From Elusimicrobiota bacterium (GTDB lineage Bacteria; Elusimicrobiota; Elusimicrobia; UBA1565; JACRDR01), in the NCBI GenBank assembly GCA_016194745.1, contig JACQBA010000009.1:1-64000 (forward strand): a DNA stretch of 64,000 nucleotides, read 5' to 3'. The translations under genes and the position numbers were made by a program. This document shows positions 1 through 10,289 of the stretch, piece after piece. Below the pieces are notes generated by a model that had not been told where the DNA came from, did not search any database, and saw only the letters and a list, made by a program, of their open reading frames with translations. Position 1 is the stretch's first letter. Every line of letters starts with the position of its first letter.

Positions 1-1404
<1,404 letters not shown>

Positions 1405-1408
<4 letters not shown>

Positions 1409-2151
1409 CGGCCCGCTCCCGTCTTGGCGAGCGCCCGCTTGGTCTTCGCCGGCCCATCGCGATCGTCGGATCGGACTTGATACCCAAAATTATTCACGGT
1501 CGCCACGCGGTGACGCTCGGCGCCCAGTTTGCGGCGAAGGCGCGCGATGTGTTGGTCGACGGTCCGGATGTCGATGTCGATGGACTCGTCGTCGCCCCAA
1601 ATGCAGACGGCCAACTGCTCGCGGGAGAGAACTTTCCCCTCGGCCTCGATGAGCAGCTTCAGAAGCTGGAATTCGCGCGGCGCGAGGGTGACGGATTTGC
1701 CTTTGACGCGGACGTCGTGCTTCTCGAGGTCGACCTCGAGTTCGCCCATCCGGAGCGACCCGGACTCCCCTGTCCGCGCCTGGAACGCGGTCCGGTTCAG
1801 GATCGCTTTCACCCGGTAGTTCAGTTCGCGGATGGAAAAGGGCTTGGTGATGTAGTCGTCGGCGCCCATCTTCAGGCCGAGGATGCGGTCGATCTCGTCC
1901 TTCTTGGCGGTGAGGAAAAGGACGGGCGTCTGGCTCTCCTGCCGCAGGACCTTCATCATCTCGAGGCCGTCCATGTTCGGCAGCATGATGTCCAGTATGC
2001 AGATATCGGGACGGTGCTGCCGGGCGAGCTTGAGCCCCGCTTCCGCGGTGGTCGCGGAAAGGACGTTATAGCCTTCCTTCTTGAAATTGGTGCGCAGGAT
2101 GTAATTAATATCCCGCTCGTCTTCTACGATCAGAATAGTCGGTTCGCTCAT
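1405..2151 (-). CDS. OmpR/PhoB-family response regulator
   Basis: A 248-residue DNA-binding response regulator. The N-terminal receiver has the acidic pair in VEDERD, phosphoacceptor D54 in [12 protein letters not shown] and the conserved Lys103 in TKPF. A winged-helix output domain follows from about residue 130, with the [11 protein letters not shown] and [13 protein letters not shown] signatures of OmpR/PhoB proteins. A longer open frame upstream would run into the neighbouring sugar dehydrogenase, so the start [12 protein letters not shown] was chosen. It overlaps the HAMP signalling gene by 4 nt, which indicates a two-component pair. Target genes are unknown. Confidence 0.93.
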
Positions 2152-2329
2152 GGCGCCTCGCATGGTCGCTCTTGGATATCCGGCAAGTCGGTATGTTACA
2201 ACCTGGCCGGCTTCGGGTCTATGAAGGAACTCGAAAGCCCCTGTCACACGATTGTCACATGTTACTCTATCCCGAGGAGAATCGGGCATAGCAGGGCGCC
2301 ACCCATTTTTTACACGGGCGGCGAACGCG

Positions 2330-2347
2330 CCGCGGAGCGCTCCGCGG
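2330..2347. terminator. perfect 18-bp palindrome downstream of sugar dehydrogenase
   Basis: CCGCGGAGCGCTCCGCGG is a perfect palindrome 17 nt past the stop of the minus-strand dehydrogenase gene. No T-tract follows on that strand, so it is a weak intrinsic terminator or only a stable hairpin. Confidence 0.4.
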
Positions 2348-2363
2348 ACGGGCGGCGAGCGAT

Positions 2364-3791
2364 TTAGGCCCTGACGATCTTCTGCTGCCAGTCCTTCAGA
2401 CGCCCGCAGGCATTGCGCGTGTCGACGATGAGGTTGGAGTGCTCGGCGATCCACTCGTAATCGAAAACGCTGTGGTCGGTCACGATCAGCGTGACGTCCG
2501 CCGCCGAGAGCGCGCGCTCCGTCAGCGGCACCGGCTTGATCTTCAGGTGCCGGTAGTGCCGCATCTTAGGAAACTTGGGAACGTTGGGGTCGTTGTAGGT
2601 GACTTTCGCCCCCTTCTGCTCCAGCAGCTCGATGATCTTGAACGCCGGCGATTCCCGAGGGTCTTCGATGTCCCGCTTGTATGCCAGTCCGAGCAAGAGA
2701 ACTTGCGCGCCTTCCAGGCGCTTGCCCCTCTGCCGCAGGGCCTCCTCCGTCTTGGCGATGACGTAGAAGGGCATCTGGATGTTGATCTCCCCCGCCAGAT
2801 CGATGAAGCGCGTGTTGAATTGGAATTCCCGCGCCCGCCACGACAGGTAGAAGGGATCGATCGGAATGCAATGCCCGCCTAGGCCCGGCCCGGGATAGAA
2901 CGCCTGGAAGCCGAAGGGTTTTGACGCCGCCGCGTCGATGACCTCCCACACGTCGATCCCCATCCTGTCGAAGCACATCTTCAATTCATTGACGAGCGCG
3001 ATGTTCACGCAGCGATAGATGTTCTCCAGCAGCTTCGCCGCTTCGGCCGTCTCGCACGATGAGACCTCGACGACGCGCGAGACCGCCTCGCCGTAGAGCG
3101 CCGCCGCCGCCCGCCGAGAATACTCCTCGATGCCGCCGACGATCTTCGGGATCTGTTCGTTCGTAAAACGCTTGTTGCCTGGGTCCTCTCGCTCCGGAGA
3201 GAAGGCCAGGAAGAAGCTCTCGCCGCACTTAAGTCCGCTCCGCTCCAGTTCGCGCTTCATGACCTCGCGAGTCGTACCGGGATAGCTCGTGCTCTCCAGG
3301 ACCACCAGCTGGCCTTTCCTCATCTGCGCGCAGATCGCGCGGGCCGTGGCCCTTATATATGAAACGTCGGGCTTCCCCTCCGCGGTCAGCGGCGTCGGCA
3401 CACAGACGATGATCGCGTCCGCCTGGCCAAGCGCCTTCGGGTCGGCGGTGACGGTCAGGATCTTTTCCTTCAGCATCTTGGCGATGGTTTCCGAGGGCAC
3501 CGACTTGATGATCGAGCGCCCCTGCGCCAGGATGCCGATCTTCTCCTTATCGATGTCGAACCCCGTCACGTTGAAACCCTTGGAGCCAAAGAGACGGATC
3601 AACGGAAGTCCCACGTAGCCAAGCCCCATGACGGCGACCCGCGCTTCGTGCGTCAGGATTTTCTCCAGCAGCGAGTCGAACAGGGACTGTCCGCGCTGAT
3701 GTCCGTCCAGGGTGCCGATGAGCTCGAGCACCTGGCTTCCGTAGCCGTCCTGCTCCTCCGTCTGCGTCGCCGTCGCGGGTTCGCGTTTCAT
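2364..3791 (-). CDS. nucleotide-sugar dehydrogenase (UDP-GlcNAc/ManNAc 6-dehydrogenase type)
   Basis: A 475-residue UDP-sugar dehydrogenase of the WbpA/WecC/TviB group, which oxidises C6 of a UDP-hexosamine to the uronic acid with two NAD+. Visible are the Rossmann motif VAVMGLGYVGLPL (residues 53-65), LESTSYPGTTREVM, AFSPEREDPGN, the central helix KLLENIYRCVNIALVNELK and the catalytic-cysteine loop GPGLGGHCIPIDPFYLSW. The N-terminal 45 residues are extra relative to typical members. The start has an AGGAGA Shine-Dalgarno sequence, and a TAGAAT -10 lies 30 nt upstream. GlmS is divergently encoded next to it, which suggests a role in amino-sugar supply for surface polysaccharide. Substrate epimer cannot be settled from sequence alone. 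Confidence 0.9.
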   Translation of the reverse strand: MKREPATATQTEEQDGYGSQVLELIGTLDGHQRGQSLFDSLLEKILTHEARVAVMGLGYVGLPLIRLFGSKGFNVTGFDIDKEKIGILAQGRSIIKSVPSETIAKMLKEKILTVTADPKALGQADAIIVCVPTPLTAEGKPDVSYIRATARAICAQMRKGQLVVLESTSYPGTTREVMKRELERSGLKCGESFFLAFSPEREDPGNKRFTNEQIPKIVGGIEEYSRRAAAALYGEAVSRVVEVSSCETAEAAKLLENIYRCVNIALVNELKMCFDRMGIDVWEVIDAAASKPFGFQAFYPGPGLGGHCIPIDPFYLSWRAREFQFNTRFIDLAGEINIQMPFYVIAKTEEALRQRGKRLEGAQVLLLGLAYKRDIEDPRESPAFKIIELLEQKGAKVTYNDPNVPKFPKMRHYRHLKIKPVPLTERALSAADVTLIVTDHSVFDYEWIAEHSNLIVDTRNACGRLKDWQQKIVRA

Positions 3792-3944
3792 GTGTTCTCC
3801 TAAAGGTGCGGGCTATCTTGATTCTAGACAACCGCATGTGAACGAACATGGACGGGAGAGTAAATGTTTCATTGCCGCCGGTGTTCACCCGCGCGCAACG
3901 AAAGTTTTACCGAAGATCCATGGCGCCGCATGGGAGCGTCCGCC

Positions 3945-3950
3945 TATAAT
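3945..3950 (+). promoter_or_regulatory. -10 element TATAAT, 9 nt before glmS start
   Basis: A perfect -10 hexamer is separated from the glmS ATG by only 9 nt with no Shine-Dalgarno sequence, so the mRNA is predicted to begin at or within a few nt of the start codon. There is no room for a glmS ribozyme leader. Confidence 0.55.
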
Positions 3951-3959
3951 CAGCGGGTC

Positions 3960-5831
3960 ATGTGCGGAATCGTGGCGTATGCAGGGACGAAGCAGGCGGT
4001 GCCCTTCCTCTTGGAAGGCTTGAAGCGCCTGGAATATCGGGGGTACGACTCCGCGGGCGTCGCGGTCGTCAACGGCGGAATCCTCGAGGTGCTGCGAAGC
4101 ACCGGCAAGCTCTCCAACCTGAACAACCTGCTCGACCGCCAGCCGCTCGAGGGCATGATCGGCGTGGGCCACACGCGCTGGGCGACGCACGGCGGGCCGT
4201 CCGAGGCGAACGCGCATCCGCATACCGACTGTACTAGGAAGGTCGCGGTCATCCACAATGGGATCATCGAGAACTATCTTCCTTTAAAGGCACTGCTCTT
4301 GGAAAAAGGGCATGCCTTCCAATCCGCGACCGATACCGAGGTGCTGTCCCATTTGATAGAGGAAGAGCTCGCCGCCGTATCCGCCACCTGCGGCGAAGCC
4401 GCTCTTTCCGGCGAAGACCTCCTCCTTCGCGCGATGCAGCGGGCTCTGAAGAAGGTCCGCGGCGCTTACGCCCTCGCCGTTCTCTGGTCAGACGCGCCCG
4501 GCGTGGTGATGGCCGCCAAGAGCGACTCTCCCCTGGTCATCGGCGTCGGCGACGAAGAGCACTTCATGGCGTCGGACGTTCCGGCGTTCCTCAAGCATAC
4601 GCGAAGGGTCGTATACATGGAGGACGGCGAGTTCGCCGCAATGCGCAAGAACGCCTGCAGCTTCTTCGACGCCCAGGGGCTGAAGATAGAGAAGATCCCG
4701 AAGATCGTGGACTGGGACACGAGCATGGCCGAGAAGGGAGGCTATCGCCATTTCATGCTCAAGGAGATCCACGAACAGCCGAAGGCGGTCGAGAACACGC
4801 TCCGCGGAAGGCTCTTCCCCTTGGGGCATGCCACGCTCGAGCGCGAGACGGGTCTGACGGCGGAGTACCTGCAGTTCGTCAACCAGGTCCATATCGTCGC
4901 CTGCGGGACGTCCTGGCACGCGGGAATCGTCGGCAAATATCTGCTGGAAAAGCACGCGCGGATACAGACTCAGGTGGAGACCGCCTCCGAGTTCCGCTAT
5001 CGCCGCCCCGTCTTGACCCCCAACACTCTCGTTATCGCGATCAGTCAATCAGGCGAAACGGCGGACACCCTTGCCGCGATCCGCTTGGCCAAGCAATCGG
5101 GCGCGAAAGTCCTGTCCGTCTGCAACACGGTCGGCGCGGCCATCTCCCGCTGCGCCGACTTCGATTTCCAGACTCACAGCGGCCCCGAATGCGGCGTGGC
5201 CTCGACGAAAGCCTTCACGGGGCAGCTCGTCGCGCTGAGCACGCTCGCATTGCACTTGTCGTACGCGCGGGAGTGCATGTCGGACGAGGAGGCTTTCGAG
5301 TGGGTCGACCAACTCAAGAAGTTCCCGGACCTCGTCCGCCGCGCGCTTCAGCTCGAGCCGCAGGTGCTCGAGATCGCCCGGAGCTTTTCCCAGGTGCAGC
5401 ACTGCCTCTTCATCGGACGGGGCATCAACTATCCCGCGGCGCTGGAGGGAGCTCTTAAGCTCAAGGAGATTTCCTACATACACGCGGAAGGCTACCCGGC
5501 CGGCGAGATGAAGCACGGACCGCTCGCCCTCATCGACTCGAAGATGCCGGTTGTGGCGATCGCGACGCAGTCGGAGATCTTCGAGAAGGTGCTCTCGAAC
5601 ATCCAGGAGGCCAAGGCGCGCGGCGCGAGGATCATCGCCCTATGCACCGAAGGAGAGAAGCGGCTTGTCGGGATGGCGGAGCATATCCTGGAGCTGCCGC
5701 CGGTGAGCGAGTTCCTCTCGCCGGCTCTTAACGCCATCCCGCTCCAACTCCTCGCGTACCTCATCGCGGACCTCCGCGGCTGCGACGTCGATCAGCCGCG
5801 AAATCTGGCGAAGAGCGTGACGGTCGAGTAA
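3960..5831 (+). CDS. glmS: glutamine--fructose-6-phosphate aminotransferase (isomerizing)
   Basis: A 623-residue GlmS, close to the usual 608. It makes glucosamine-6-phosphate from fructose-6-phosphate and glutamine, the first step to UDP-GlcNAc for peptidoglycan. The start MCGIVAYAG places the nucleophile Cys directly after the initiator Met. The glutaminase domain covers about 1-240, with RLEYRGYDSAGVA and TRWATHG. Two SIS sugar-isomerase domains follow, with ACGTSWHAG, ISQSGETADT, SVxNTVGAAISR and the C-terminal DVDQPRNLAKSVTVE that is nearly invariant in the family. A longer frame beginning at 3864 is rejected because Cys must be N-terminal. It lies divergent from the sugar dehydrogenase and just upstream of tRNA-Cys. 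Confidence 0.98.
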   Translation: MCGIVAYAGTKQAVPFLLEGLKRLEYRGYDSAGVAVVNGGILEVLRSTGKLSNLNNLLDRQPLEGMIGVGHTRWATHGGPSEANAHPHTDCTRKVAVIHNGIIENYLPLKALLLEKGHAFQSATDTEVLSHLIEEELAAVSATCGEAALSGEDLLLRAMQRALKKVRGAYALAVLWSDAPGVVMAAKSDSPLVIGVGDEEHFMASDVPAFLKHTRRVVYMEDGEFAAMRKNACSFFDAQGLKIEKIPKIVDWDTSMAEKGGYRHFMLKEIHEQPKAVENTLRGRLFPLGHATLERETGLTAEYLQFVNQVHIVACGTSWHAGIVGKYLLEKHARIQTQVETASEFRYRRPVLTPNTLVIAISQSGETADTLAAIRLAKQSGAKVLSVCNTVGAAISRCADFDFQTHSGPECGVASTKAFTGQLVALSTLALHLSYARECMSDEEAFEWVDQLKKFPDLVRRALQLEPQVLEIARSFSQVQHCLFIGRGINYPAALEGALKLKEISYIHAEGYPAGEMKHGPLALIDSKMPVVAIATQSEIFEKVLSNIQEAKARGARIIALCTEGEKRLVGMAEHILELPPVSEFLSPALNAIPLQLLAYLIADLRGCDVDQPRNLAKSVTVE

Positions 5832-5837
5832 TCACAT

Positions 5838-5915
5838 GGTGCGATACCCAAGCGGCCTAAGGGGACGGTCTGCAAAACCGTCAATTCGCAGGTTCGAATC
5901 CTGCTCGCACCTCCA
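5838..5915 (+). tRNA. tRNA-Cys (anticodon GCA)
   Basis: The cloverleaf folds with a 7-bp acceptor (GGTGCGA/TCGCACC), a CCC/GGG D stem, anticodon stem ACGGT/ACCGT with loop CTGCAAA giving anticodon GCA, and T stem GCAGG/CCTGC around TTCGAAT. Discriminator U73 is the expected tRNA-Cys identity base. The CCA end is encoded at 5913-5915. Confidence 0.95.
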
Positions 5916-5926
5916 CTTCAAGGACT

Positions 5927-6001
5927 CCGGTGCCAGTCGTTGACAGTTGACCGTACCCAAGCGAATCCGCGGAGGTGTCAACTGTCAACCGCTGGCACCG
6001 G
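5927..6001. repeat. long imperfect inverted repeat (26-28-nt arms)
   Basis: The left arm (5927-5952) begins CCGGTGCCAGTCGTTGACAG and the right arm (5974-6001) is its reverse complement except for two adjacent substitutions and a 2-nt insertion. A loop of about 21 nt separates them. Each arm contains the TTGACAGTTGAC direct repeat. It sits between tRNA-Cys and the next gene. No T-tract follows, so it resembles a REP/MITE-type palindromic element more than a terminator. Confidence 0.75.
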
Positions 6002-6022
6002 AATTTGATTTAATGCGTGCCC

Positions 6023-6493
6023 ATGAACGGCACATTGATACTCGCTTTCCTTCTGTCGGCCCACGCGTACTGCGCCTCCGCCGAGCCCGCCGCGGAGATC
6101 GCCGCCACCCTCGACGATTGGCACGATGCCGCCGCCAAGGCTGACGAGACGCGCTACTTCGGGCATTTCGCTCCCGACGGCGTCTTCTTAGGCACCGACG
6201 CGACCGAACGCTGGAACGTCGAACAGTTCCGCGCCTACGCGCACCCGTATTTCGCCAAAGGCAAAGCCTGGACGCTGAAGGCCCGGGACCGGCACGTCTC
6301 CCTGTCTCCCGACGGCGGGACGGCCTGGTTCGATGAGAAAGTCGACTCGCCCAAGTACGGCGAGGGCCGCGGCTCCTGCGTATTGGTCAAGCTCAAGGAC
6401 GGCTGGAGGATCTCGCAGTACAACTACACCGTGCCGATCCCGAATGAAAAATTCTCGGACGTCCTGAAGGTAATCGGTCAGCCCAAGAAGTAA
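6023..6493 (+). CDS. exported SnoaL-like/DUF4440-type protein
   Basis: About 156 residues. The N-terminus MNGTLILAFLLSAHAYCASA is a signal peptide. The mature part has the NTF2-like cone pattern: helix with DDWHDAAAKADETRYFGHFA, then DGVFLGTDATERW, EQFRAYAHPYF and beta strands ending DGWRISQYNYTVPIPN. Members of this fold are small periplasmic ligand-binding or enzyme-like domains; no catalytic residue can be assigned. The ATG at 6023 is preferred over GTG 6017 because TTTAAT at 6009-6014 lies 8 nt upstream, the leaderless arrangement seen elsewhere here. The gene stands alone between the inverted repeat and the convergent phospholipase-like gene. Confidence 0.8.
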   Translation: MNGTLILAFLLSAHAYCASAEPAAEIAATLDDWHDAAAKADETRYFGHFAPDGVFLGTDATERWNVEQFRAYAHPYFAKGKAWTLKARDRHVSLSPDGGTAWFDEKVDSPKYGEGRGSCVLVKLKDGWRISQYNYTVPIPNEKFSDVLKVIGQPKK

Positions 6494-6517
6494 CAGCTCC
6501 CAGCCGGACGAAGTCGC

Positions 6518-7735
6518 CTAGCGCCGCGCGAGCACGGAATCGACGGCGGGGTACTCGACGCTCTCGGAGACCGCTCTATTGCCGACGGCGTCGACGGCCG
6601 AGACGCGGAAGGCGTAGCGCCGGCCGGACTCGGGTTCAAAGAGGATGGTGTCGCCGCCCGGGCCTTTCCCGAGGAGCGTCCACGCGGACCACGCCGAGCC
6701 GTCCCACAGGGCCACCTCGAAGCGGTAGCCCAGGCGGTCGACGCCGCTTTGGGAATCGCGGGCCTTGGCGCGCAGTTGGATGCGCGGGTCCTGAGGCTTT
6801 CGCCCGTTCCAGTCCTTATCGATTCGAGGCCGCTCCACATTGGGCGGGTTGGCGTCGACTTCCTTGTAGAACAGGATGAACAGGGAGGCCACGCGCTCGT
6901 AGACGAGGGGCATGAGGGCGTCCCCCTCCTCGCTGAGCTTCGCCTCGTTGAATCCGCCCTTGCGCCGCTGCCCCTTGTCCACTTCGCCGTCGACGCCGAG
7001 CTCGGGGCCCTCGCCGCGGCCCGCGTCGTAGTCGTTGGAGACGTCCGCCGTCTTGTCGAAGAGCTCGTAGAGCGAGCCGAACATCGGCAGCGGATGGATG
7101 TTGGGCAGGCTCCTCCAACGCGTGCAGTGCTCGCCCATGAACTCCTCGTACGCGTCGTCGCTGGAGTTCACGTGAGGGAAATTCCAGGAATGGGCGGGAA
7201 CGGTCAAATCCTCCAGAAGGTGGGCGGCGTGCCCGAGGTACCAGTACGCCTTGGCCTTCTCGCCGGCGCGATATAGCGAGATCGCTCCCTTCCCCTGCTT
7301 TCCGCCCATCGAGCCGCCGCCCTGCCAGCCCGTGTCGTAGTTGCCGTTGATCCCGTAGCCGCCGGTGAAGTACTTCACCGCGCGGTTGACGGCGCTGTCG
7401 TTGCCCATGATGCCGGCGTAGGGCCCTTTCGTGCGGTCCCAGAAGTGAAAGGCCTGCGGGAACAGGTCGCCCCACGGGTTCATGCGGACCATGTCTTCGT
7501 CGAAAGCGCCCTCGATGACGGTTCCCTGTGATTCGCCGGTCGGAACGTTTCCGGACTCGGCGCCGATGAACTGGTCCAGTTCGGTTTCGCCGTAGCGGGA
7601 TACATAGAGCTCGTAGGCCTTCTTGGTGACGTAGACGTGCGTCTTCTTCGTGTGGGCCGCCGCGGGCGGGACGAACGAAATCCCGAGCGCGACCAACGCG
7701 GCGAGGGGTACCGCTTTCAATGGGCCGGCCATCAC
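6518..7735 (-). CDS. exported zinc-dependent phospholipase C/S1-P1 nuclease-like protein with C-terminal Fn3-like domain
   Basis: 405 residues. A signal peptide (about 1-27, ending PPAAA) precedes a helical domain with the metal-ligand signature H172-x3-D176-x5-H182 in GHAAHLLEDLTVPAH, diagnostic of the zinc-dependent phospholipase C/S1-P1 nuclease superfamily. THVYVTKKAYELY lies just after cleavage, where the N-terminal metal ligand sits in that family. The C-terminal 90 residues (PRIQLRAKARDSQSGVDRLGYRFEV to SAVDAVGNRAVSESVEYP) look like a fibronectin-III/Ig-like module. The probable role is extracellular phosphodiester hydrolysis; lipid versus nucleic-acid substrate cannot be decided. It lies downstream of the liv operon on the same strand after 88 nt. 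Confidence 0.75.
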   Translation of the reverse strand: MMAGPLKAVPLAALVALGISFVPPAAAHTKKTHVYVTKKAYELYVSRYGETELDQFIGAESGNVPTGESQGTVIEGAFDEDMVRMNPWGDLFPQAFHFWDRTKGPYAGIMGNDSAVNRAVKYFTGGYGINGNYDTGWQGGGSMGGKQGKGAISLYRAGEKAKAYWYLGHAAHLLEDLTVPAHSWNFPHVNSSDDAYEEFMGEHCTRWRSLPNIHPLPMFGSLYELFDKTADVSNDYDAGRGEGPELGVDGEVDKGQRRKGGFNEAKLSEEGDALMPLVYERVASLFILFYKEVDANPPNVERPRIDKDWNGRKPQDPRIQLRAKARDSQSGVDRLGYRFEVALWDGSAWSAWTLLGKGPGGDTILFEPESGRRYAFRVSAVDAVGNRAVSESVEYPAVDSVLARR

Positions 7736-7823
7736 CGGTAATTTACCATCGGGTAACGCAAACGACCAGGCGCCTGCGACCTATTCGGAGATAGGCCTTC
7801 CGCACCATCTTGTTCGAATGCCG

Positions 7824-8546
7824 CTATTGCAATCCGAGATACGCTTTTCGCACCTTCGCGTCGCTGCACAGCGTCTCGGCCTTGTCCTCGAGGACGATCT
7901 CGCCGGTCTCGAGGACGTAGCCGCGGGAGGAGGCCTGCAGAGCGCGCTTGGCGTTCTGCTCGACGAGGAGCACGGTGACGCCCTCCTTGTTGATCCGACG
8001 GATGATGTCGAAGATCGTGTCCACGACGACGGGGGCGAGGCCCATGGACGGCTCATCGAGCATGAGGAGCCTAGGCCGAGCCATCAGCGCCCTCCCCATG
8101 GCGAGCATCTGCTGTTCGCCGCCGGAGAGGGTCCCGGCGAGCTGCGCCTTTCGCCGTCCCAGCACGGGGAACAGCTCGAAGACGTGGTCGTAGTCCTTCG
8201 ACAGGTCCCTCTCGGTCCGAAAGTAGGCGCCCATCTCGAGATTCTCCGCGACGCTAAGGCGCGGGAACACATGGCGACCCTCGGGAACGTGCGCGAGGCC
8301 CATGCGTGCGATGCGGTGGGTCGGCTGGCCGGTGATGGCCTCGCCGGCGAAGCGGACCGCGCCCTTGTCCGGCTGGAGCACGCCCGAAACCGTCTTGAGG
8401 AGCGTCGTCTTCCCCGCCCCGTTGTTGCCGATGATGCAGACGATCTCCCCGGATCGCACCTGGGCGCTCACGCCCTTGAGAGCGTGGATCTTCTTGCCGT
8501 AGACGGTGTGAAGACCTTGGATATCGAGCAGCGCGGGCTCAGTCAC
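7824..8546 (-). CDS. livF: branched-chain amino-acid ABC transporter ATP-binding protein LivF
   Basis: A 240-residue ABC ATPase of the LivF type: Walker A GNNGAGKTT, signature LSGGEQQMLAMGRAL, Walker B LLMLDEPSMGL and the LivF-typical C-terminus ending RKAYLGLQ. It forms the cytoplasmic motor with LivG. The start is GTG and overlaps the end of livG by 8 nt. It is the last gene of livK-H-M-G-F. Confidence 0.95.
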   Translation of the reverse strand: MTEPALLDIQGLHTVYGKKIHALKGVSAQVRSGEIVCIIGNNGAGKTTLLKTVSGVLQPDKGAVRFAGEAITGQPTHRIARMGLAHVPEGRHVFPRLSVAENLEMGAYFRTERDLSKDYDHVFELFPVLGRRKAQLAGTLSGGEQQMLAMGRALMARPRLLMLDEPSMGLAPVVVDTIFDIIRRINKEGVTVLLVEQNAKRALQASSRGYVLETGEIVLEDKAETLCSDAKVRKAYLGLQ

Positions 8547-9330
8547 ACTCTTTCCCCAGATAGGCTTCGATGACGCGAGGGTTCTTCGTGACCTCGAGCG
8601 GCTTGCCCTCGGCGATTTTGACGCCGTAGTCGAGCACGACGACGCGGTCCGAGATCCCCATGACGACGCGCATTTGGTGCTCGATGAGGAGGACCGTGAC
8701 CCCGCGGTCGCGGATGCGGCGGATGAGCTCGACGAGACGCTCGCACTCGGCCGGATTCATTCCCGCAGTCGGCTCATCGAGGATGATGAGCTTGGGCTCC
8801 GTGGCCAAGGCGCGGGCGATCTCCAGGCGCCGTTGGTCGCCGTACGGGAGGTTCTTCGCCAGGTGGTTCCCGAAAGAGAGTAGACCGACGAAGCCGAGAA
8901 GGTCCTTCGCCGCGGCCTCGATGCGCCGTTCTTCCTCATAGTACGCCGGAAGGCGCAGGAGCGGCGCCAGAAGGCCGTTGCGCGTCCGGCAGTGGCGGCC
9001 GACCATCACGTTCTCCAGCGCCGTCATGTTGGAGAAAAGGCGGATGTTCTGAAACGTGCGCGCGATGCCGCGGCGGATGACCTCGTGCGACGGAAGTCCG
9101 CGCACGGCCTCCCCGTTGAAGAGAATGGCGCCCTCCGTCCCGGGATAGACGCCGGTCATCACGTTGAAGAACGTCGTCTTGCCGGCGCCGTTGGGGCCGA
9201 TGACGCTGACGATCTCTCCTTGCGAAAGATCGAGATCGACGCCGTCAAGCGCCTTGAGGCCGCCGAAATGCTGGGACAGCTGCCGCACCTCGAGGAGCGG
9301 CGCGCCCTTCCCGCCCCCGGCCGTCTTCAC
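8539..9330 (-). CDS. livG: branched-chain amino-acid ABC transporter ATP-binding protein LivG
   Basis: A 263-residue ABC ATPase: Walker A GPNGAGKTT, LivG-specific FNVMTGVYPGTEG, signature LPYGDQRRLEIARAL, Walker B IILDEPTAGMNP and C-terminal EVTKNPRVIEAYLGKE. The open frame extends 15 codons further, but GTG at 9330 overlaps the livM stop as GTGA, the coupling used throughout this operon, so it is the likely start. It pairs with LivF to energise the LivH/LivM channel. Confidence 0.93.
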   Translation of the reverse strand: MKTAGGGKGAPLLEVRQLSQHFGGLKALDGVDLDLSQGEIVSVIGPNGAGKTTFFNVMTGVYPGTEGAILFNGEAVRGLPSHEVIRRGIARTFQNIRLFSNMTALENVMVGRHCRTRNGLLAPLLRLPAYYEEERRIEAAAKDLLGFVGLLSFGNHLAKNLPYGDQRRLEIARALATEPKLIILDEPTAGMNPAECERLVELIRRIRDRGVTVLLIEHQMRVVMGISDRVVVLDYGVKIAEGKPLEVTKNPRVIEAYLGKECD

Positions 9331-10289
9331 GCGGCCTCCTCGTGCAGTTCGGCCTGGCGGCGCTTGTGCGGCCACAGCCCCTCAGGCCGAAAGAGCACGA
9401 CCACCACGAGCACGACGCCGAAGAAGAAGTAGCGGTAATCGATCCACTTGGACCCCGCGAGAAACACTTGTAGGATCTGAGGCACGCCGCCCAAGATGAG
9501 CGCGCCGAGCAGCACGCCGTAGATCGAGCCCATCCCCCCGAGGACGATCATGGAGACGATGAGGATCGACTCCCAAAAGACGAACGACTCGGGGGTCACG
9601 AACTGGATCCAGTGCGCGAAGATCATCCCCGCGACCGCGGCGAACCCGGCGCTGATCGTGAAGGCGAGGAGTTTGTGCTCGTTGACCGAGATGCCCGAGA
9701 GCCGCGCGGCCGTCTCGTCCTCGCGGATGGCGACCCATGCGCGCCCGACGCGCGAGTCTTCGAGCCGACGCGATCCGATCACGCCGAGCGCCACGCAGGC
9801 CGCGATCAGATAGTAGTAGCCGAGGTTCCCGCTCAAGGTCCACGAGAAGAGCTGCAGCGGCGGCACCTCCATCCCCTTGGGGCCGTTCGTGATCGAATCG
9901 AGGTTGTTGATGACGAGCCGCGTGATCTCGCCGAATCCCATCGTCACGATCGCGAGGTAGTCGCCCCTTAGGCGAAGGATGGAGACGCCCAAGCCCAGCC
10001 GCAGCAGGACGGCGAAGGCGACCGTGAGCGGCAGTTCGATCAAGAGCGGCACGTTGTACGCCCCGCAGATCGCCGCCCCGTAGGCCCCGGCCGCGAAGAA
10101 CGCGATGTAGCCCAGATCGAAGAGCCCAACATAGCCCATCGTGAAATTGAGCCCCAAGGCGAGGATCATGTACAAGCCGATCATCCCGCCCGCTTGGACG
10201 AGGTAGGCGTAGTTCCCGCTGCCGAGGAGCGCGGGTACGACGAGGATCGCCGCGAGCCCGGCCCATTTGGCGGCGGAGACCGGCGTCAT
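9327..10289 (-). CDS. livM: branched-chain amino-acid ABC transporter permease LivM
   Basis: A 320-residue inner-membrane permease with about 9-10 hydrophobic segments. It has the LivM signatures LALGLNFTMGYVGLFDLGYIAFFAAGAY, RLRGDYLAIVTMGFGEI, RAWVAIREDETAA and ILGGMGSIYGVLLGA. The start MTPVSAAKW is chosen because its ATG shares one base with the livH stop (TGATG); the longer open frame only reads livH out of frame. It forms the translocation path with LivH. Confidence 0.95.
   Translation of the reverse strand: MTPVSAAKWAGLAAILVVPALLGSGNYAYLVQAGGMIGLYMILALGLNFTMGYVGLFDLGYIAFFAAGAYGAAICGAYNVPLLIELPLTVAFAVLLRLGLGVSILRLRGDYLAIVTMGFGEITRLVINNLDSITNGPKGMEVPPLQLFSWTLSGNLGYYYLIAACVALGVIGSRRLEDSRVGRAWVAIREDETAARLSGISVNEHKLLAFTISAGFAAVAGMIFAHWIQFVTPESFVFWESILIVSMIVLGGMGSIYGVLLGALILGGVPQILQVFLAGSKWIDYRYFFFGVVLVVVVLFRPEGLWPHKRRQAELHEEAA

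Noticed and set aside
3792..3959. glmS ribozyme in the leader
   Set aside because: The -10 lies 9 nt before the ATG and no ribozyme core sequence is visible.
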